NCBI GenBank assembly: GCA_910585205.1
Contig: CAJUCC010000022.1
Span: 1-44,416 of the forward strand
Reading direction: 5' to 3'
Source of the DNA: an uncultured Lachnospiraceae bacterium
GTDB lineage: Bacteria > Bacillota > Clostridia > Lachnospirales > Lachnospiraceae
DNA length: 44,416 bases
Position 1 is the stretch's first letter. The number at the start of each line of letters is the position of its first letter. The notes under the pieces are model-generated. The model saw only the letters and a list, made by a program, of their open reading frames with translations. It searched no databases and was not told where the DNA came from. Of this stretch, positions 14,870 through 24,263 are shown in pieces. Position numbers and translations under genes: made by a program.

Positions 14870-14878
14870 TGTTATACT
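14870..14878 (+). promoter_or_regulatory. extended -10 promoter of the tsaC-like gene
   Basis: TGTTATACT gives a TGn plus TATACT at 14873-14878, 21 bases before the start codon. No clear -35 is present. Confidence 0.45.
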
Positions 14879-14899
14879 AAACTACTGAGGTAGGCTTTT

Positions 14900-15952
14900 A
14901 TGAAAAAGACAAAATTTGCCGTTCTGGATGAAAAGAACCCGGATCGGACGATAATAGAGGAAGCGGGGATAACGATAAAAAACGGCGGTCTGGTAGCCTT
15001 TCCCACGGAAACGGTATATGGCCTGGGAGGCGATGCACTGCAGAGCGCTTCCTCCCGGAAGATTTATGCGGCCAAGGGGCGGCCGTGTGACAATCCGCTG
15101 ATCGTTCATATCTGCCGGTGGGAAGATATTGAGAAGATCGCCGTGCGCATTCCGGCGGCAGCCGTGAAACTGGCGGATGCCTTCTGGCCGGGGCCGCTGA
15201 CAATGATCCTGGAAAAATCCGCTTTGGTGCCGGCAGAGACAACGGGCGGGCTTTCTACGGTGGCAGTCCGTATGCCGTCGCATCCGGCTGCGCTGGCGCT
15301 GATCGCGGCGGCGGGCGGTTATGTGGCGGCGCCGAGCGCGAACACATCGGGCAGGCCGAGTCCCACCCGGGCAGAGCATGTCAGGGAGGATTTGGACGGC
15401 CGCATCGACATGATTGTGGACGGCGGCGGGACGGAGATCGGACTGGAATCGACGATTGTGGATTTGACGGAACCTGTTCCCGTCATATTGCGGCCGGGAT
15501 TTGTCACAAAAGAGATGATGGAGGAAGTCCTGCAAACGGCGGTGGAAGTGGACCGGTCATTGCCGGCGGCGGGACAGGCTCCCAGAGCGCCGGGGATGAA
15601 GTACCGGCATTACGCGCCGAGAGGGAAAATGACAGTCGTGTCGGGGGACAGGGAAGCCGTAATCCGCACAATCGGCAGACTGGCTGCGGAAAAGCGGACG
15701 GCCGGAGAGAGAGTGGGCGTTATCTGTACCGACGAAACGAAGCCCTTTTATGAAGCGGACTGCATCGCGAGTGCCGGCGGCGGCATGGATGCGGAGGCGG
15801 CCGCACGGCATCTGTACGAAATCCTGCGGTCGTTTGACAGCCGGCAGGTGACATATATCTATTCGGAGGCATTTCCCGGAGAGGGAATCGGACAGGCTGT
15901 TATGAACCGTCTGCTGAAGGCGGCGGGACATCACATATTGGAAGTCTCATAA
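14900..15952 (+). CDS. ywlC: L-threonylcarbamoyladenylate synthase (TsaC/Sua5/YwlC)
   Basis: The 350-residue protein is the long Sua5 form. The N-terminal YrdC domain has FPTETVYGLGGDAL, IYAAKGRPCDNPLIVHI, FWPGPLTMIL and APSANTSGRPSPT. A linker with APGMKYRHYAPRG joins it to the C-terminal Sua5 domain. It makes threonylcarbamoyl-AMP from threonine, bicarbonate and ATP, the first step toward t6A37 in tRNAs that read ANN codons. A GAGGTAGG ribosome site lies before the ATG. It heads a run of same-strand genes through rpiB, upp and dCMP deaminase. Confidence 0.95.
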   Translation: MKKTKFAVLDEKNPDRTIIEEAGITIKNGGLVAFPTETVYGLGGDALQSASSRKIYAAKGRPCDNPLIVHICRWEDIEKIAVRIPAAAVKLADAFWPGPLTMILEKSALVPAETTGGLSTVAVRMPSHPAALALIAAAGGYVAAPSANTSGRPSPTRAEHVREDLDGRIDMIVDGGGTEIGLESTIVDLTEPVPVILRPGFVTKEMMEEVLQTAVEVDRSLPAAGQAPRAPGMKYRHYAPRGKMTVVSGDREAVIRTIGRLAAEKRTAGERVGVICTDETKPFYEADCIASAGGGMDAEAAARHLYEILRSFDSRQVTYIYSEAFPGEGIGQAVMNRLLKAAGHHILEVS

Positions 15953-15979
15953 TCAGAGAAAGAAAACGGAGGAAAAAAC

Positions 15980-16411
15980 ATGATAGCATTGGGCAGTGAC
16001 CATGGCGGTTATGATCTGAAACAGGAGATTAAAAAGTATCTGGAAGGGGCAGGCTATGCATATCGGGATTTCGGATGTGATGACAAGTCATCCTGCGATT
16101 ATCCGGTTTACGGCCGGGCGGCTGCCGAAGCGGTGGCGGACGGTACATGCGAAAAAGGGATTGTGATCTGCACGACGGGGATCGGCATTTCCATTACGGC
16201 GAACAAGGTGCCGGGCATTCGGTGTGCGCTGTGCGCGGATTCCACTTCGGCCAGACTGACGAGACTGCACAATAACGCCAATGTGTTGGCGCTCGGTGCA
16301 GGCATCGTTGGCAGCAATCTGGCACTGGAGATCGTAAAGAACTTTCTGGAGACGGAATTTTCGGGAGAAGAGAGACATCAGAGAAGGATTGACCTGATCG
16401 AGAAGGCATGA
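15980..16411 (+). CDS. rpiB: ribose-5-phosphate isomerase B
   Basis: The 143-residue protein of the RpiB/LacAB family starts MIALGSDHGGYDLKQEIKKY. It contains the active-site loop VICTTGIGISITANK and GIRCALCADSTSA, then RLHNNANVLALGA. It interconverts ribose-5-phosphate and ribulose-5-phosphate in the pentose phosphate pathway. The loop reads CTTG where CGTG is usual; the catalytic cysteine is kept. GGAGG lies before the ATG. Products feed PRPP, the substrate of the next enzyme, Upp. Confidence 0.95.
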   Translation: MIALGSDHGGYDLKQEIKKYLEGAGYAYRDFGCDDKSSCDYPVYGRAAAEAVADGTCEKGIVICTTGIGISITANKVPGIRCALCADSTSARLTRLHNNANVLALGAGIVGSNLALEIVKNFLETEFSGEERHQRRIDLIEKA

Positions 16412-16445
16412 CCGGTTTCGGCTGTGAAAATACAGGAGGATTACT

Positions 16446-17075
16446 ATGGCAAAGAAAGTCATTATGGATCATCCGCTGATCCAGCATAAAATCGGGATTA
16501 TCCGAAAAAAGGAGACGGGAACAAAGGATTTCCGCCAGACAATCAGCGAGATTGCGCGGCTGATCTGTTATGAGGCCACACGGGAGCTAAAGCTTGCGGA
16601 TGTGGAGATCGAGACGCCGATCTGTAAAACGACAGGAAAAGAACTGACAGGGAAGAAACTGGCGATCGTTCCGATTCTGCGCGCCGGTCTGGGAATGGTA
16701 GACGGGATGCTGGATTTGATTCCCGCAGCAAAAGTAGGCCATATCGGACTGTACCGCGACCCGGAGACGTTAAAACCGGTGGCGTATTATTGTAAGCTGC
16801 CCGCCGACTGCGCGGAGCGGGAAGTGTTTGTGGTGGATCCGATGCTGGCTACCGGCGGGTCCAGTACGGCGGCCATTCAGATGTTAAAGGGCAAGGGCTG
16901 CAAAAAGATTCATTTTATGTGCATTATCGCTGCTCCCGAGGGTGTCCGCAGGATGGAGACGGAGCATCCCGATGTGGATCTGTATATCGGCGCGCTGGAT
17001 GAAAAGCTGAATGACCATGGCTATATTGTGCCGGGACTGGGGGATGCCGGGGACCGGATTTTCGGAACAAAGTGA
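16446..17075 (+). CDS. upp: uracil phosphoribosyltransferase
   Basis: The 209-residue protein of normal family length starts MAKKVIMDHPLIQHKIGIIR. It has the PRPP-binding motif VVDPMLATGGSSTAAI and the uracil-site loop YIVPGLGDAGDRIFGTK at its end. It salvages uracil to UMP using PRPP. AGGAGG precedes the ATG by 7 bases. The neighbours rpiB and a dCMP deaminase make a small nucleotide-metabolism cluster. Confidence 0.97.
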   Translation: MAKKVIMDHPLIQHKIGIIRKKETGTKDFRQTISEIARLICYEATRELKLADVEIETPICKTTGKELTGKKLAIVPILRAGLGMVDGMLDLIPAAKVGHIGLYRDPETLKPVAYYCKLPADCAEREVFVVDPMLATGGSSTAAIQMLKGKGCKKIHFMCIIAAPEGVRRMETEHPDVDLYIGALDEKLNDHGYIVPGLGDAGDRIFGTK

Positions 17076-17088
17076 TCGGGACGGGGCG

Positions 17089-17568
17089 ATGAAACGAGAA
17101 GATTATATTTCGTGGGACGAATATTTTATGGGCATCTCCAAACTGTCGGGAATGCGTTCCAAAGACCCAAACACACAAGTGGGCGCCTGCATCGTGAGCG
17201 AAGACAATAAAATACTTTCCATGGGATACAACGGATTTCCCACGGGCTGTTCGGACGACGCCTTTCCCTGGGAACGGGAAGGCGATATGCTGCATACGAA
17301 ATATGCGTATGTGACACACAGCGAGCTGAACGCAATTCTGAATTACCGGGGAGGCAGTCTGGCGGGGGCGAAACTGTATGTGTCGCTTTTTCCCTGCCAC
17401 GAATGTGCGAAGGCGATTATCCAGGCAGGCATCAAAACGGTCGTGTATGAATGCGATAAATATGCGGACACGCCGTCGGCTGCCGCTTCGAGAAAGATGC
17501 TGGATGCAGCGGGCGTATGCTGCCGCCGGTATCAGCCTGCAGGGAGAACGATAACGCTGGAACTGTAA
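17089..17568 (+). CDS. dCMP deaminase family protein (ComEB-like)
   Basis: The 159-residue zinc-dependent cytidine/deoxycytidylate deaminase fold has the HAE-type motif as THSELNAIL and the second zinc motif as PCHECAKAI. RSKDPNTQVGACIV near the N-terminus matches dCMP deaminases. It should convert dCMP to dUMP for dTMP synthesis. The frame is open from 17011 inside upp, but the first residues matching the family begin at the ATG at 17089, 13 bases after the upp stop, with GGGGCG just upstream. Confidence 0.92.
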   Translation: MKREDYISWDEYFMGISKLSGMRSKDPNTQVGACIVSEDNKILSMGYNGFPTGCSDDAFPWEREGDMLHTKYAYVTHSELNAILNYRGGSLAGAKLYVSLFPCHECAKAIIQAGIKTVVYECDKYADTPSAAASRKMLDAAGVCCRRYQPAGRTITLEL

Positions 17569-17634
17569 CGGCGTTGACGGATGCGGTTTGCGATGCCGGT
17601 TTTGCGGCCGGAAGCCGCAGGGGGAGGAGAAAGG

Positions 17635-18789
17635 ATGAAACGTGCCGTCAGACAGATTGCCGTCGTACTTTTAATGGTAATGCTGGTGGTCAATGCGTCG
17701 AAAACGGTTCGTGCCACGAGCACGCAGGAAAAACTGGATAAGGCAAAAGAGGAAAAGAAGCAGACGCAGTCCGCGCTGGAGCAGACGAAAGAGAACATAC
17801 AGGGAATGCAGGGGGCGAAGAATTCCCTGCAGGGGCAGCTCTCCGAACTGAACGACAATCTGGAGGAGGTCAGCGAGCATTTGAGCGAGCTGGAGGGCGA
17901 GATTGCCGACAAAGAACAGGAGATTGCCGACACGGAGGCCGCGCTGCAGGAGGCGGAGGAAACGGTTGCCTGGCAGTACGAATGCATGAAAAAAAGGATT
18001 AAGTTCATGTATGAGAGGAGCGGCGCCCTGTATCTGGAAATGCTCTTTACTGCCGAAGGTCTGGGCGATTTTCTGAATAAAAGCGAATACATAGAACAAA
18101 TATCGGAATATGACCACAGGATGCTGGAGGAATATAAAGAGACGCAGGAACTGATCCGGGAAACGAAAGAACAGTTGGTCGCGCAAAAGGAAGAACTGGA
18201 CGGACTGCGGGAAGAGACGAAGCGGCAACAGGATCAGGTGGCCGGCATGGTTAAGAGCACGGCAAACAATATCGCGGGATATGCCGATCAGATCTCGGAA
18301 GCGGAGAATGTGGCGCACGCTTATGAGGCCAAAGTAAAAGAGCAGGAGGCCAATATCGCGGCTCTGCAAAAACAGCTTGCGGAAGAACAGGCGATGTCCA
18401 GACTGGCTTCGAAGTCTGCAAAGCGGGATATTTCCGAAGTGACATTCGCCGAAGGGGACAGAGAGCTGCTGGCCCAGCTCATATATTGCGAGGCGGGAGG
18501 GGAGCCGTATGAGGGCAAGGTTGCCGTCGGCGCCGTCGTGATTAACCGGCTGCTGAGTTCCGTATACCCGGATACGATGGTGGGCGTGATCTATCAGAAC
18601 AAACAGTTTTCACCGGTCGGCAGCGGCAGACTGGCGCTGGCGCTGGCGGAAGGGCGTGCGACACCGGCCTGCTATCAGGCGGCGGATGAGGCGATGAGCG
18701 GTGTCAGCAATGTGGGAAACTGTGTCTACTTCCGGACGCCGATACCGGGTCTGACGGGAATTGCCATCGGCGGTCATATCTTTTATTAA
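17635..18789 (+). CDS. secreted coiled-coil cell-wall hydrolase (SleB-like Hydrolase_2 domain)
   Basis: The 384-residue protein has a signal peptide (KRAVRQIAVVLLMVMLVVNA, cleavage probably near TVRA). A long coiled coil of PcsB/CwlO type follows (about residues 30-270, heptads rich in E, K, Q and L). The C-terminal Hydrolase_2/SleB domain has LLAQLIYCEAGGEPYEGKVA, VGAVVINRLLSS, and FSPVGSGRL; the glutamate in CEAGGEP is the likely catalytic residue. It should cut peptidoglycan glycan strands, with the coiled coil as a regulatory or localisation module. GGGAGGAG before the ATG at 17635 decides against the earlier in-frame ATG at 17581. Confidence 0.92.
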   Translation: MKRAVRQIAVVLLMVMLVVNASKTVRATSTQEKLDKAKEEKKQTQSALEQTKENIQGMQGAKNSLQGQLSELNDNLEEVSEHLSELEGEIADKEQEIADTEAALQEAEETVAWQYECMKKRIKFMYERSGALYLEMLFTAEGLGDFLNKSEYIEQISEYDHRMLEEYKETQELIRETKEQLVAQKEELDGLREETKRQQDQVAGMVKSTANNIAGYADQISEAENVAHAYEAKVKEQEANIAALQKQLAEEQAMSRLASKSAKRDISEVTFAEGDRELLAQLIYCEAGGEPYEGKVAVGAVVINRLLSSVYPDTMVGVIYQNKQFSPVGSGRLALALAEGRATPACYQAADEAMSGVSNVGNCVYFRTPIPGLTGIAIGGHIFY

Positions 18790-18843
18790 GCTACGGGCTT
18801 TGCGTTTATGCCCGGATGCTGTCGGGGAAAGTGCAGGGTATCT

Positions 18844-20715
18844 ATGGATAAAAATCAGGCGGCATATATTATCGATCTGCTGCAGAGAGGCGAGCCGATA
18901 CCGGAGGATATGAAGCAGGTTCTGTTTCCGCCGCGTAAGGCCGAATATGAACTGACATACGCGGGAAAGATGCGGCGGGAAGACATACTGGCCGGCGCGG
19001 ATGAAGTGCTGGCCGTACCGCTGCAGCGGGAGCATGTCTACGGAGAGACTTCGGACTGGCACAATCTGCTTGTGTTCGGGGATAATCTGCAGTTTTTGAA
19101 GACCGTTTATGAAGACCGGGACCCGCTTCTGCGGGGAAAGGTAAAAGGCCGGGTGCAGATGATTTACATTGATCCGCCGTTTGCCACGGAATATGATTTC
19201 AGCGGGAAAGAGGGCGAAAAGTCTTATACGGATAAACGGGCCGGCGCGGAATTTATCGAGTTTCTGCGGCGGCGGCTGATTGTCGCCCGGGAAATTCTCG
19301 CGCCGGACGGCGTGATTTACGTTCATCTCGACTGGAAAAAGGTACATTATATCAAACTCGTTATGGATGAGGTTTTCGGGGAAAATCACTTCAAAAACGA
19401 GATAATCTGGAAATATTTCGGTCCCACCAGCACATCAAAAAATTATCCCAGAAAGCATGAGGTCATCTTATTTTATACCAATTCGGACGACTATTATTTT
19501 GACAGCAATGCCACGCTGATTGCCTATGATGAAAAGGCCGTCAGACGGTATGACCGCAGGGATGAAAACGGAGAAGCCTATAAGATTTATTATGATGAGG
19601 ACGGCCGGGAGCGCCGGGCTTATATGAAGGACGGAAAGCCCACGGAAGTGTTCCAGATTCCCTTTGTGCAGGGGACGGCCAGGGAGCGGCTCGGCTACCC
19701 GACCCAGAAGCCGGAAGCGCTGATCGAGCGGTTTATCCGGGCGTCAACACGCCCCGGCGATCTGGTGATGGACTTTTTCGCCGGTTCGGGCACGACACTG
19801 GCCGCTGCGGAAAAACTGGGCCGGCGCTGGATCGGCTGCGACATCGGGAAGTTTTCGTATTATCTGATTCAGAAACGTCTGCTGCAGATCGGAGAGAGTA
19901 AATCGCTGCAGTCGAAAAAGAAATACGGCAGAAGCTGCCGTCCGTTTATGACCTGCGTTCTGGGCGCGTATGAGTTGCGGAAAGCGCTGGAACTGGAATG
20001 GGACGATTATAAAGTTTTCGCCGCCGGACTGTTCGGGGTAACACTGGCGGAACAGACGGTGCGGGGCGTCCGGTTTGAGGGAGAACTGCGCGGCTGCCGT
20101 GTCAAGTTTTTCAATTATCAGCAGTTCACAGGCAGTGCGGTGGATGAGGCATATCTGGAAGAAATCGAGGCGGCGGCGGGCGGCAGTCTCGGCAGCCGGG
20201 TTTATATTATCGCACCCGCAAATTATATAGCGTTTTTTTCGGATTATTATGAAATCGGTGAGACCCGGTATTATTTTCTGAAAATTCCCTATCAGATGAT
20301 CCGGGAACTGCATAAGACGGCCTTTGCACAGGCGAGACAGCCGAAGAGTAAACATGAGACGAACGGTGTGGAGGAGATACGCGGCTTTCACTTTAACCGG
20401 ACGCCGGACGTGCAGGCGGAATATGCGGTGACGGGCGGCAGCATTATAATTCGGATTGCCGGTTTTACCTGCAACGAGCCGGAGCCGACGCGGTCAGAGC
20501 GGGAAAAAACGGCAAAAGGGACGGAACTGCTGTCTGCGGTGATGGTGGACACGGATTATAACGGCCGCTATTTTTCCGTAACGCATGTGTTTTATCAGGA
20601 TGAGATCGATGATGCGGTTCATGTGCCGCTGGAAGGCGGCGCGCACACCGTTATGGTCAAATATATTGACATTTATGGCAATGAGTTTACAGAGAAGGTA
20701 CAGGTAGACGGCTAA
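18844..20715 (+). CDS. type III restriction-modification methyltransferase (Mod)
   Basis: The 623-residue DNA methyltransferase has the beta-class order. The catalytic motif IV DPPF comes first (QMIYIDPPFATEYDF, near residue 110), then a target-recognition region. The SAM motif comes last (MDFFAGSGTTLAAAEKLGRR, near residues 310-330). TQKPEALIERFI is the usual motif before it. A further ~290-residue C-terminal region of unknown detail follows. It should methylate adenine in an asymmetric site and guide its partner Res. The stop and the next start share TAATG (20713-20717), so translation is coupled. An in-frame ATG at 18808 has no family match and is not used. Confidence 0.93.
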   Translation: MDKNQAAYIIDLLQRGEPIPEDMKQVLFPPRKAEYELTYAGKMRREDILAGADEVLAVPLQREHVYGETSDWHNLLVFGDNLQFLKTVYEDRDPLLRGKVKGRVQMIYIDPPFATEYDFSGKEGEKSYTDKRAGAEFIEFLRRRLIVAREILAPDGVIYVHLDWKKVHYIKLVMDEVFGENHFKNEIIWKYFGPTSTSKNYPRKHEVILFYTNSDDYYFDSNATLIAYDEKAVRRYDRRDENGEAYKIYYDEDGRERRAYMKDGKPTEVFQIPFVQGTARERLGYPTQKPEALIERFIRASTRPGDLVMDFFAGSGTTLAAAEKLGRRWIGCDIGKFSYYLIQKRLLQIGESKSLQSKKKYGRSCRPFMTCVLGAYELRKALELEWDDYKVFAAGLFGVTLAEQTVRGVRFEGELRGCRVKFFNYQQFTGSAVDEAYLEEIEAAAGGSLGSRVYIIAPANYIAFFSDYYEIGETRYYFLKIPYQMIRELHKTAFAQARQPKSKHETNGVEEIRGFHFNRTPDVQAEYAVTGGSIIIRIAGFTCNEPEPTRSEREKTAKGTELLSAVMVDTDYNGRYFSVTHVFYQDEIDDAVHVPLEGGAHTVMVKYIDIYGNEFTEKVQVDG

Positions 20716-23351
20716 TGGAAGAAAGGCTTGTTTTTGAGCAGAAAGCGCTTGTTCTGAAAGTAAATCCGAATTATGATCCCGGCAGGCTGCGCTTTCGGGA
20801 ATGGGAGGCTTTTACGGCCGGACTGTGCGGTGACAGGACGTATCAGGCCGAAGCCATTCAAAGCGCCGTGCTGTATCTGCTGTCGGGGCGGTATACCTGC
20901 ACGGAAGATCTGATAGCGGAAAATTACAGCCGTAACGGTGAACTGGCAAAGCGGTTCGGGACACTGGAAGAATACCACAGGCACCTGCAGCTCCCGGGCA
21001 AGCTGTATGCCTCCATCGATCTGGCGACGGGAACCGGGAAATCTTATGTGATGTACGGGATTGCCCGCATTATGCTTGGACTGGGGGCGGTCGATAAGGT
21101 GCTGGTGCTCTGCCCCTCGGTTACGATTGAGCGGGAACTGAAGCAGAAGTTCGTGCAGCTCGGCGGGGACCGGCGGTTAAATGATCTGGTTCCGCAGGAC
21201 GCCGTACGTGCGAATCCGGGAATTGTGGACGGCACGCAGACGGTTGTGGCGGGAAATATCTGTGTGGAAAATATCCATGCCGTATATGAAGGGACCGGCA
21301 GTTCCATTACGGACAGTTTCCGGGGGCAGGGAGAGCGGACGCTTGTCTTGAATGATGAAGTGCATCATGTGTTTAATAAAACGGGCGGCAATGATACGGA
21401 GAGCCGCAATATAAAGAAGTGGAAGGCCTTCTTGCTGGATGAAGCGTATGGCTTTCGGTATATTCTCGGCTTTACCGGGACAGCTTACATTGAGAACGCA
21501 TATTTTGCGGATGTCATTTATCGGTATTCCCTGCGCAGGGCCATAGAAGATCATGTCGTAAAGAATATTGAGTATATTCAAAAAGACGACAGCATTAACG
21601 AAAACGAGAAGTTTCAGAAAATCTATGAAAACCACCGGTATAACAAAGACAAATACGCACGGGTGAAACCGCTCACGATTCTGGTGACAAGAGACATCCG
21701 CAGCGCAGAGCGGCTGCGGGAAGAACTGACCGCCTTTCTGGAAAAGACGGAACATCAGGGCACAGACGCAGCGGAACAGAAAGTGCTTCTGGTGACATCG
21801 CATAAGAAACACAAGGCCAATGTCGCGCGGCTGCGGTATGTGGACGACCGCAGTGACAGTATTGAATGGATTATCTCCGTTTCGATGCTGACAGAGGGAT
21901 GGGACGTGAAAAATGTATTCCAGATCGTTCCCTGGGAGGACAGGGCGTTTAACTCCCGCCTGCTGATTGCGCAGGTATTGGGGCGGGGGCTGCGCCTTCC
22001 GGCGGAATATGCCAGTCCGCAGCCCAGGGTGATCGTTTTCAACCATGATGCGTGGAGCCGGAATATCAGAGCGCTGGTGCTGGAAATTCTGGAGATGGAG
22101 ATTCGCATTGCCAGCCGGGTTATCATGGAAGGCGAGCGGGACAAATATCATTTTGCGCTGTATCATTTCCGGTATGCGCGCAGGGAAGAAGAGACGCAGC
22201 GAAGGCAGCAGAGCGATACCTTTGATTTCAGCAGACTGCAGCAGGAGGGAATCCGCCTGGAATCGCAGGTGTTGGAGGCGGAAAAGGGCTCCGTCTATGA
22301 AACCGCAGTGGGAAATGCCGGCGGCCCCCGTGAAAAGAATTACCTGATTCAATATGACAGTTATCCGGTGTCGGAGGTGATCGACAGGCTGTATGCGGAG
22401 CTGGCGGTGCGCGACTGGGAGGGCCGCATTCTGAAACTCGGCGACGAGGCGTATACAAGGGACCGGCTTCCGCCGCGCGGGGAGATCGAACGGATTGTCA
22501 GGATGTCGCTGGAACGGGTCGGCATAACGGACGGACGGGTCACGGAAAAAAACCGGAACCGCATTCTCAACGCCTTTTCCACGTTGCTGCGCAAAACGGG
22601 GAAAACGGTTGTGCAGACGGTTGTCACCGACAAGCCGTATACAATCAGCACCCGGGATATGGAGCAGTATTCTTACGGCATCGGCAACTTTCGCAGCGGC
22701 AGTTCCGTGTTTTACAGTAGTGACTGGGAAACGGAGATTACCGATGCGGAGCAGCGAAAAATTCTGGAGACGATTATCGAAGACGATATGCTGCCGAAAC
22801 GCGCGGCAAAGGAGATCGGCGTATACCGGTTTAAAACGCCGGTCGATCTGGTGGTGACGGCGCAGAAGCCGGAAATGACATTTGTGGATGCCCTGTGCAG
22901 AGATAAAACGGCGGAGGTGACAACGGCATGGGTTAAATCCCGCGACCGGAACTTTTACGCCATTCCCTATGCGCTGAAATACGGCGGCCGGGAGAGCAAG
23001 ACAAGGACCTATTCCCACAAACAGTTCAGTCCCGACTTTTTTATCCGCATCGAGCGGGGCGGCGTGGCATATACGATTGTGGTGGAAACAAAGGACGACA
23101 GGGATGTTTCGGATATGAATGTGGCAAAATACAAAGCCGGGAAGCGGCATTTTCAGGAACTGAACCGGAAGCTGGAACACGCCGGTATTACGGACCGGTA
23201 TCTGTTCCATTTTCTGAGCCCGGTTTCTTATCCGGAGTTTTTTGCCTATGTCAGAGACGGCAGATTGTTCGGGGGAACGTTTCGAAGTGAACTGGAAGCG
23301 CTGCTGGAAGAATATGACGGAAACGAATTTCCGCAGCAGAGCGGGAGCTGA
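20715..23351 (+). CDS. type III restriction enzyme Res subunit (DEAD/DEAH helicase-nuclease)
   Basis: The 878-residue protein has superfamily-2 helicase motifs in order: Walker A in DLATGTGKSYVMY (K109), DExH box LNDEVHHVF (D214-H217), GFTGTAY (motif III), SMLTEGWDVKNV (motif V) and QVLGRGLRLP (motif VI). The C-terminus carries a PD-(D/E)xK nuclease: SPDFF (D774) followed by VVETKDD (E791, K793). It should translocate on or switch at unmodified sites and cut foreign DNA together with Mod. No frame damage is seen, so the system looks active. The gene ends 14 bases before the convergent DUF402 gene, with a T-less hairpin GGGAGC/GCTCCC at 23343-23363. Confidence 0.94.
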   Translation: MEERLVFEQKALVLKVNPNYDPGRLRFREWEAFTAGLCGDRTYQAEAIQSAVLYLLSGRYTCTEDLIAENYSRNGELAKRFGTLEEYHRHLQLPGKLYASIDLATGTGKSYVMYGIARIMLGLGAVDKVLVLCPSVTIERELKQKFVQLGGDRRLNDLVPQDAVRANPGIVDGTQTVVAGNICVENIHAVYEGTGSSITDSFRGQGERTLVLNDEVHHVFNKTGGNDTESRNIKKWKAFLLDEAYGFRYILGFTGTAYIENAYFADVIYRYSLRRAIEDHVVKNIEYIQKDDSINENEKFQKIYENHRYNKDKYARVKPLTILVTRDIRSAERLREELTAFLEKTEHQGTDAAEQKVLLVTSHKKHKANVARLRYVDDRSDSIEWIISVSMLTEGWDVKNVFQIVPWEDRAFNSRLLIAQVLGRGLRLPAEYASPQPRVIVFNHDAWSRNIRALVLEILEMEIRIASRVIMEGERDKYHFALYHFRYARREEETQRRQQSDTFDFSRLQQEGIRLESQVLEAEKGSVYETAVGNAGGPREKNYLIQYDSYPVSEVIDRLYAELAVRDWEGRILKLGDEAYTRDRLPPRGEIERIVRMSLERVGITDGRVTEKNRNRILNAFSTLLRKTGKTVVQTVVTDKPYTISTRDMEQYSYGIGNFRSGSSVFYSSDWETEITDAEQRKILETIIEDDMLPKRAAKEIGVYRFKTPVDLVVTAQKPEMTFVDALCRDKTAEVTTAWVKSRDRNFYAIPYALKYGGRESKTRTYSHKQFSPDFFIRIERGGVAYTIVVETKDDRDVSDMNVAKYKAGKRHFQELNRKLEHAGITDRYLFHFLSPVSYPEFFAYVRDGRLFGGTFRSELEALLEEYDGNEFPQQSGS

Positions 23352-23365
23352 CGAACGGCTCCCGG

Positions 23366-23845
23366 TTACGGTTCATATTGTTCGATATATTTTGTCAGTT
23401 CCGGCAGGCGGCCGTCATAGATAAGGGTCAGCAGGCTGTTGCAGGAGAGCAGGGCGCGCTTTAACTCTTCCATGGTAATGCCGCCCTGTTCCAGTGCGGG
23501 AACCATTTCGTCGAGATCCACGACCTTGACAAAACCGTCCGGATAGACGATCACATCGGCAAGCAGATCGGTGACGATAAACCGACAGCCGTCGTCCGCA
23601 TATTCGGTGGTGATAATATCACAATAATAATACAGAAGGGAGCCGTCTGCCCGGTAAAATTTGCTGACTTTATAGCCATCGTTCAGGAAATAACAGGAAA
23701 AACCGTGGTGCAGATCTTTCCTCGGTTTCAGTGCATGCCAGCCGGTTACGATCCGGTTTTCATCCCATGACAATATCGTATCATCTTTGAGTAAAATGCA
23801 TTCGTCCGGAATGATTCGTTTCCGATAGAGCAAAGGATAATTCAT
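23366..23845 (-). CDS. DUF402 domain-containing protein
   Basis: The 159-residue protein starts MNYPLLYRKRIIPDECILLK. It has the DUF402 core: LLYYYCDIITTEY, then FIVTDLLADVIVYPDGFVKV and VDLDEM. The acidic metal-binding pattern resembles FAU-1/Ntdp-type nucleoside di- and triphosphatases. Hydrolysis of a nucleotide is the best guess but the substrate is unknown. CGGAGG 9 bases before the ATG at 23845 supports this start over an earlier one at 23902. It converges on the restriction gene and diverges from the atp operon. Confidence 0.85.
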   Translation of the reverse strand: MNYPLLYRKRIIPDECILLKDDTILSWDENRIVTGWHALKPRKDLHHGFSCYFLNDGYKVSKFYRADGSLLYYYCDIITTEYADDGCRFIVTDLLADVIVYPDGFVKVVDLDEMVPALEQGGITMEELKRALLSCNSLLTLIYDGRLPELTKYIEQYEP

Positions 23846-23922
23846 GGGCAGCCTCCGTTTCTGTATATCTAAAATGCTACACGCGGGACAGGCAAAAGTC
23901 AACAGGTTTTTTCAGGTTTGGC

Positions 23923-23951
23923 TTTACAGAAAGGCAATAATTGGATATAAT
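23923..23951 (+). promoter_or_regulatory. promoter of the atp operon
   Basis: TTTACA (23923-23928), a 17-base spacer and a perfect TATAAT (23946-23951) lie just before the first atp gene. The predicted leader is only about 12 bases. Confidence 0.75.
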
Positions 23952-23969
23952 GCAAAATGGGAGTGTAAA

Positions 23970-24263
23970 ATGAGAAAAAGGGAAAATCAAAGGAGAGGTA
24001 AGAAACCTGATAACGCAGTATATCAGGCCCTTACGACGATCAGTCAGTTTGGTATCAATATGCTTGTCCCTATTTTTCTATGTTCTTTTTTCGGCATCCT
24101 GTTAGATAGAAAAATGGGGACTTCCTGTTTTTTTATGATCGCTTTGTTTTTTGTGGGAGCACTGGCCGGATTCCGGAATGTGTTTCTGCTGGCGAGACGG
24201 ATTTACGGTGGTAAGGAGGAACAGGCACCCTATGGAGAAAAAAAGGAAGACAGAGATTCCTGA
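23970..24263 (+). CDS. AtpZ/AtpI-family small membrane protein
   Basis: The 97-residue protein has a basic N-terminus (MRKRENQRRGKKPDNAVYQ) and two membrane helices (FGINMLVPIFLCSFFGILL, then FFMIALFFVGALAGFRNVFLL). It matches the small hydrophobic protein that opens many clostridial atp operons; this family helps insert or assemble the c ring, or transports magnesium or calcium. The start at 23970 has GGGAG 8 bases upstream. The frame extends back to 23844, but that part lies before the promoter. It overlaps the next gene by 32 bases. Confidence 0.8.
   Translation: MRKRENQRRGKKPDNAVYQALTTISQFGINMLVPIFLCSFFGILLDRKMGTSCFFMIALFFVGALAGFRNVFLLARRIYGGKEEQAPYGEKKEDRDS

Noticed and set aside
16150..16200. 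Inactivated RpiB because the loop reads CTTG instead of CGTG
   Set aside because: The catalytic cysteine and the following GIGISITANK loop are intact, so this is most likely a tolerated substitution.
21177..23210. Long open frame of about 680 codons antisense to the restriction gene
   Set aside because: The plus-strand frame holds all helicase and nuclease motifs; the antisense frame has no recognisable motif.
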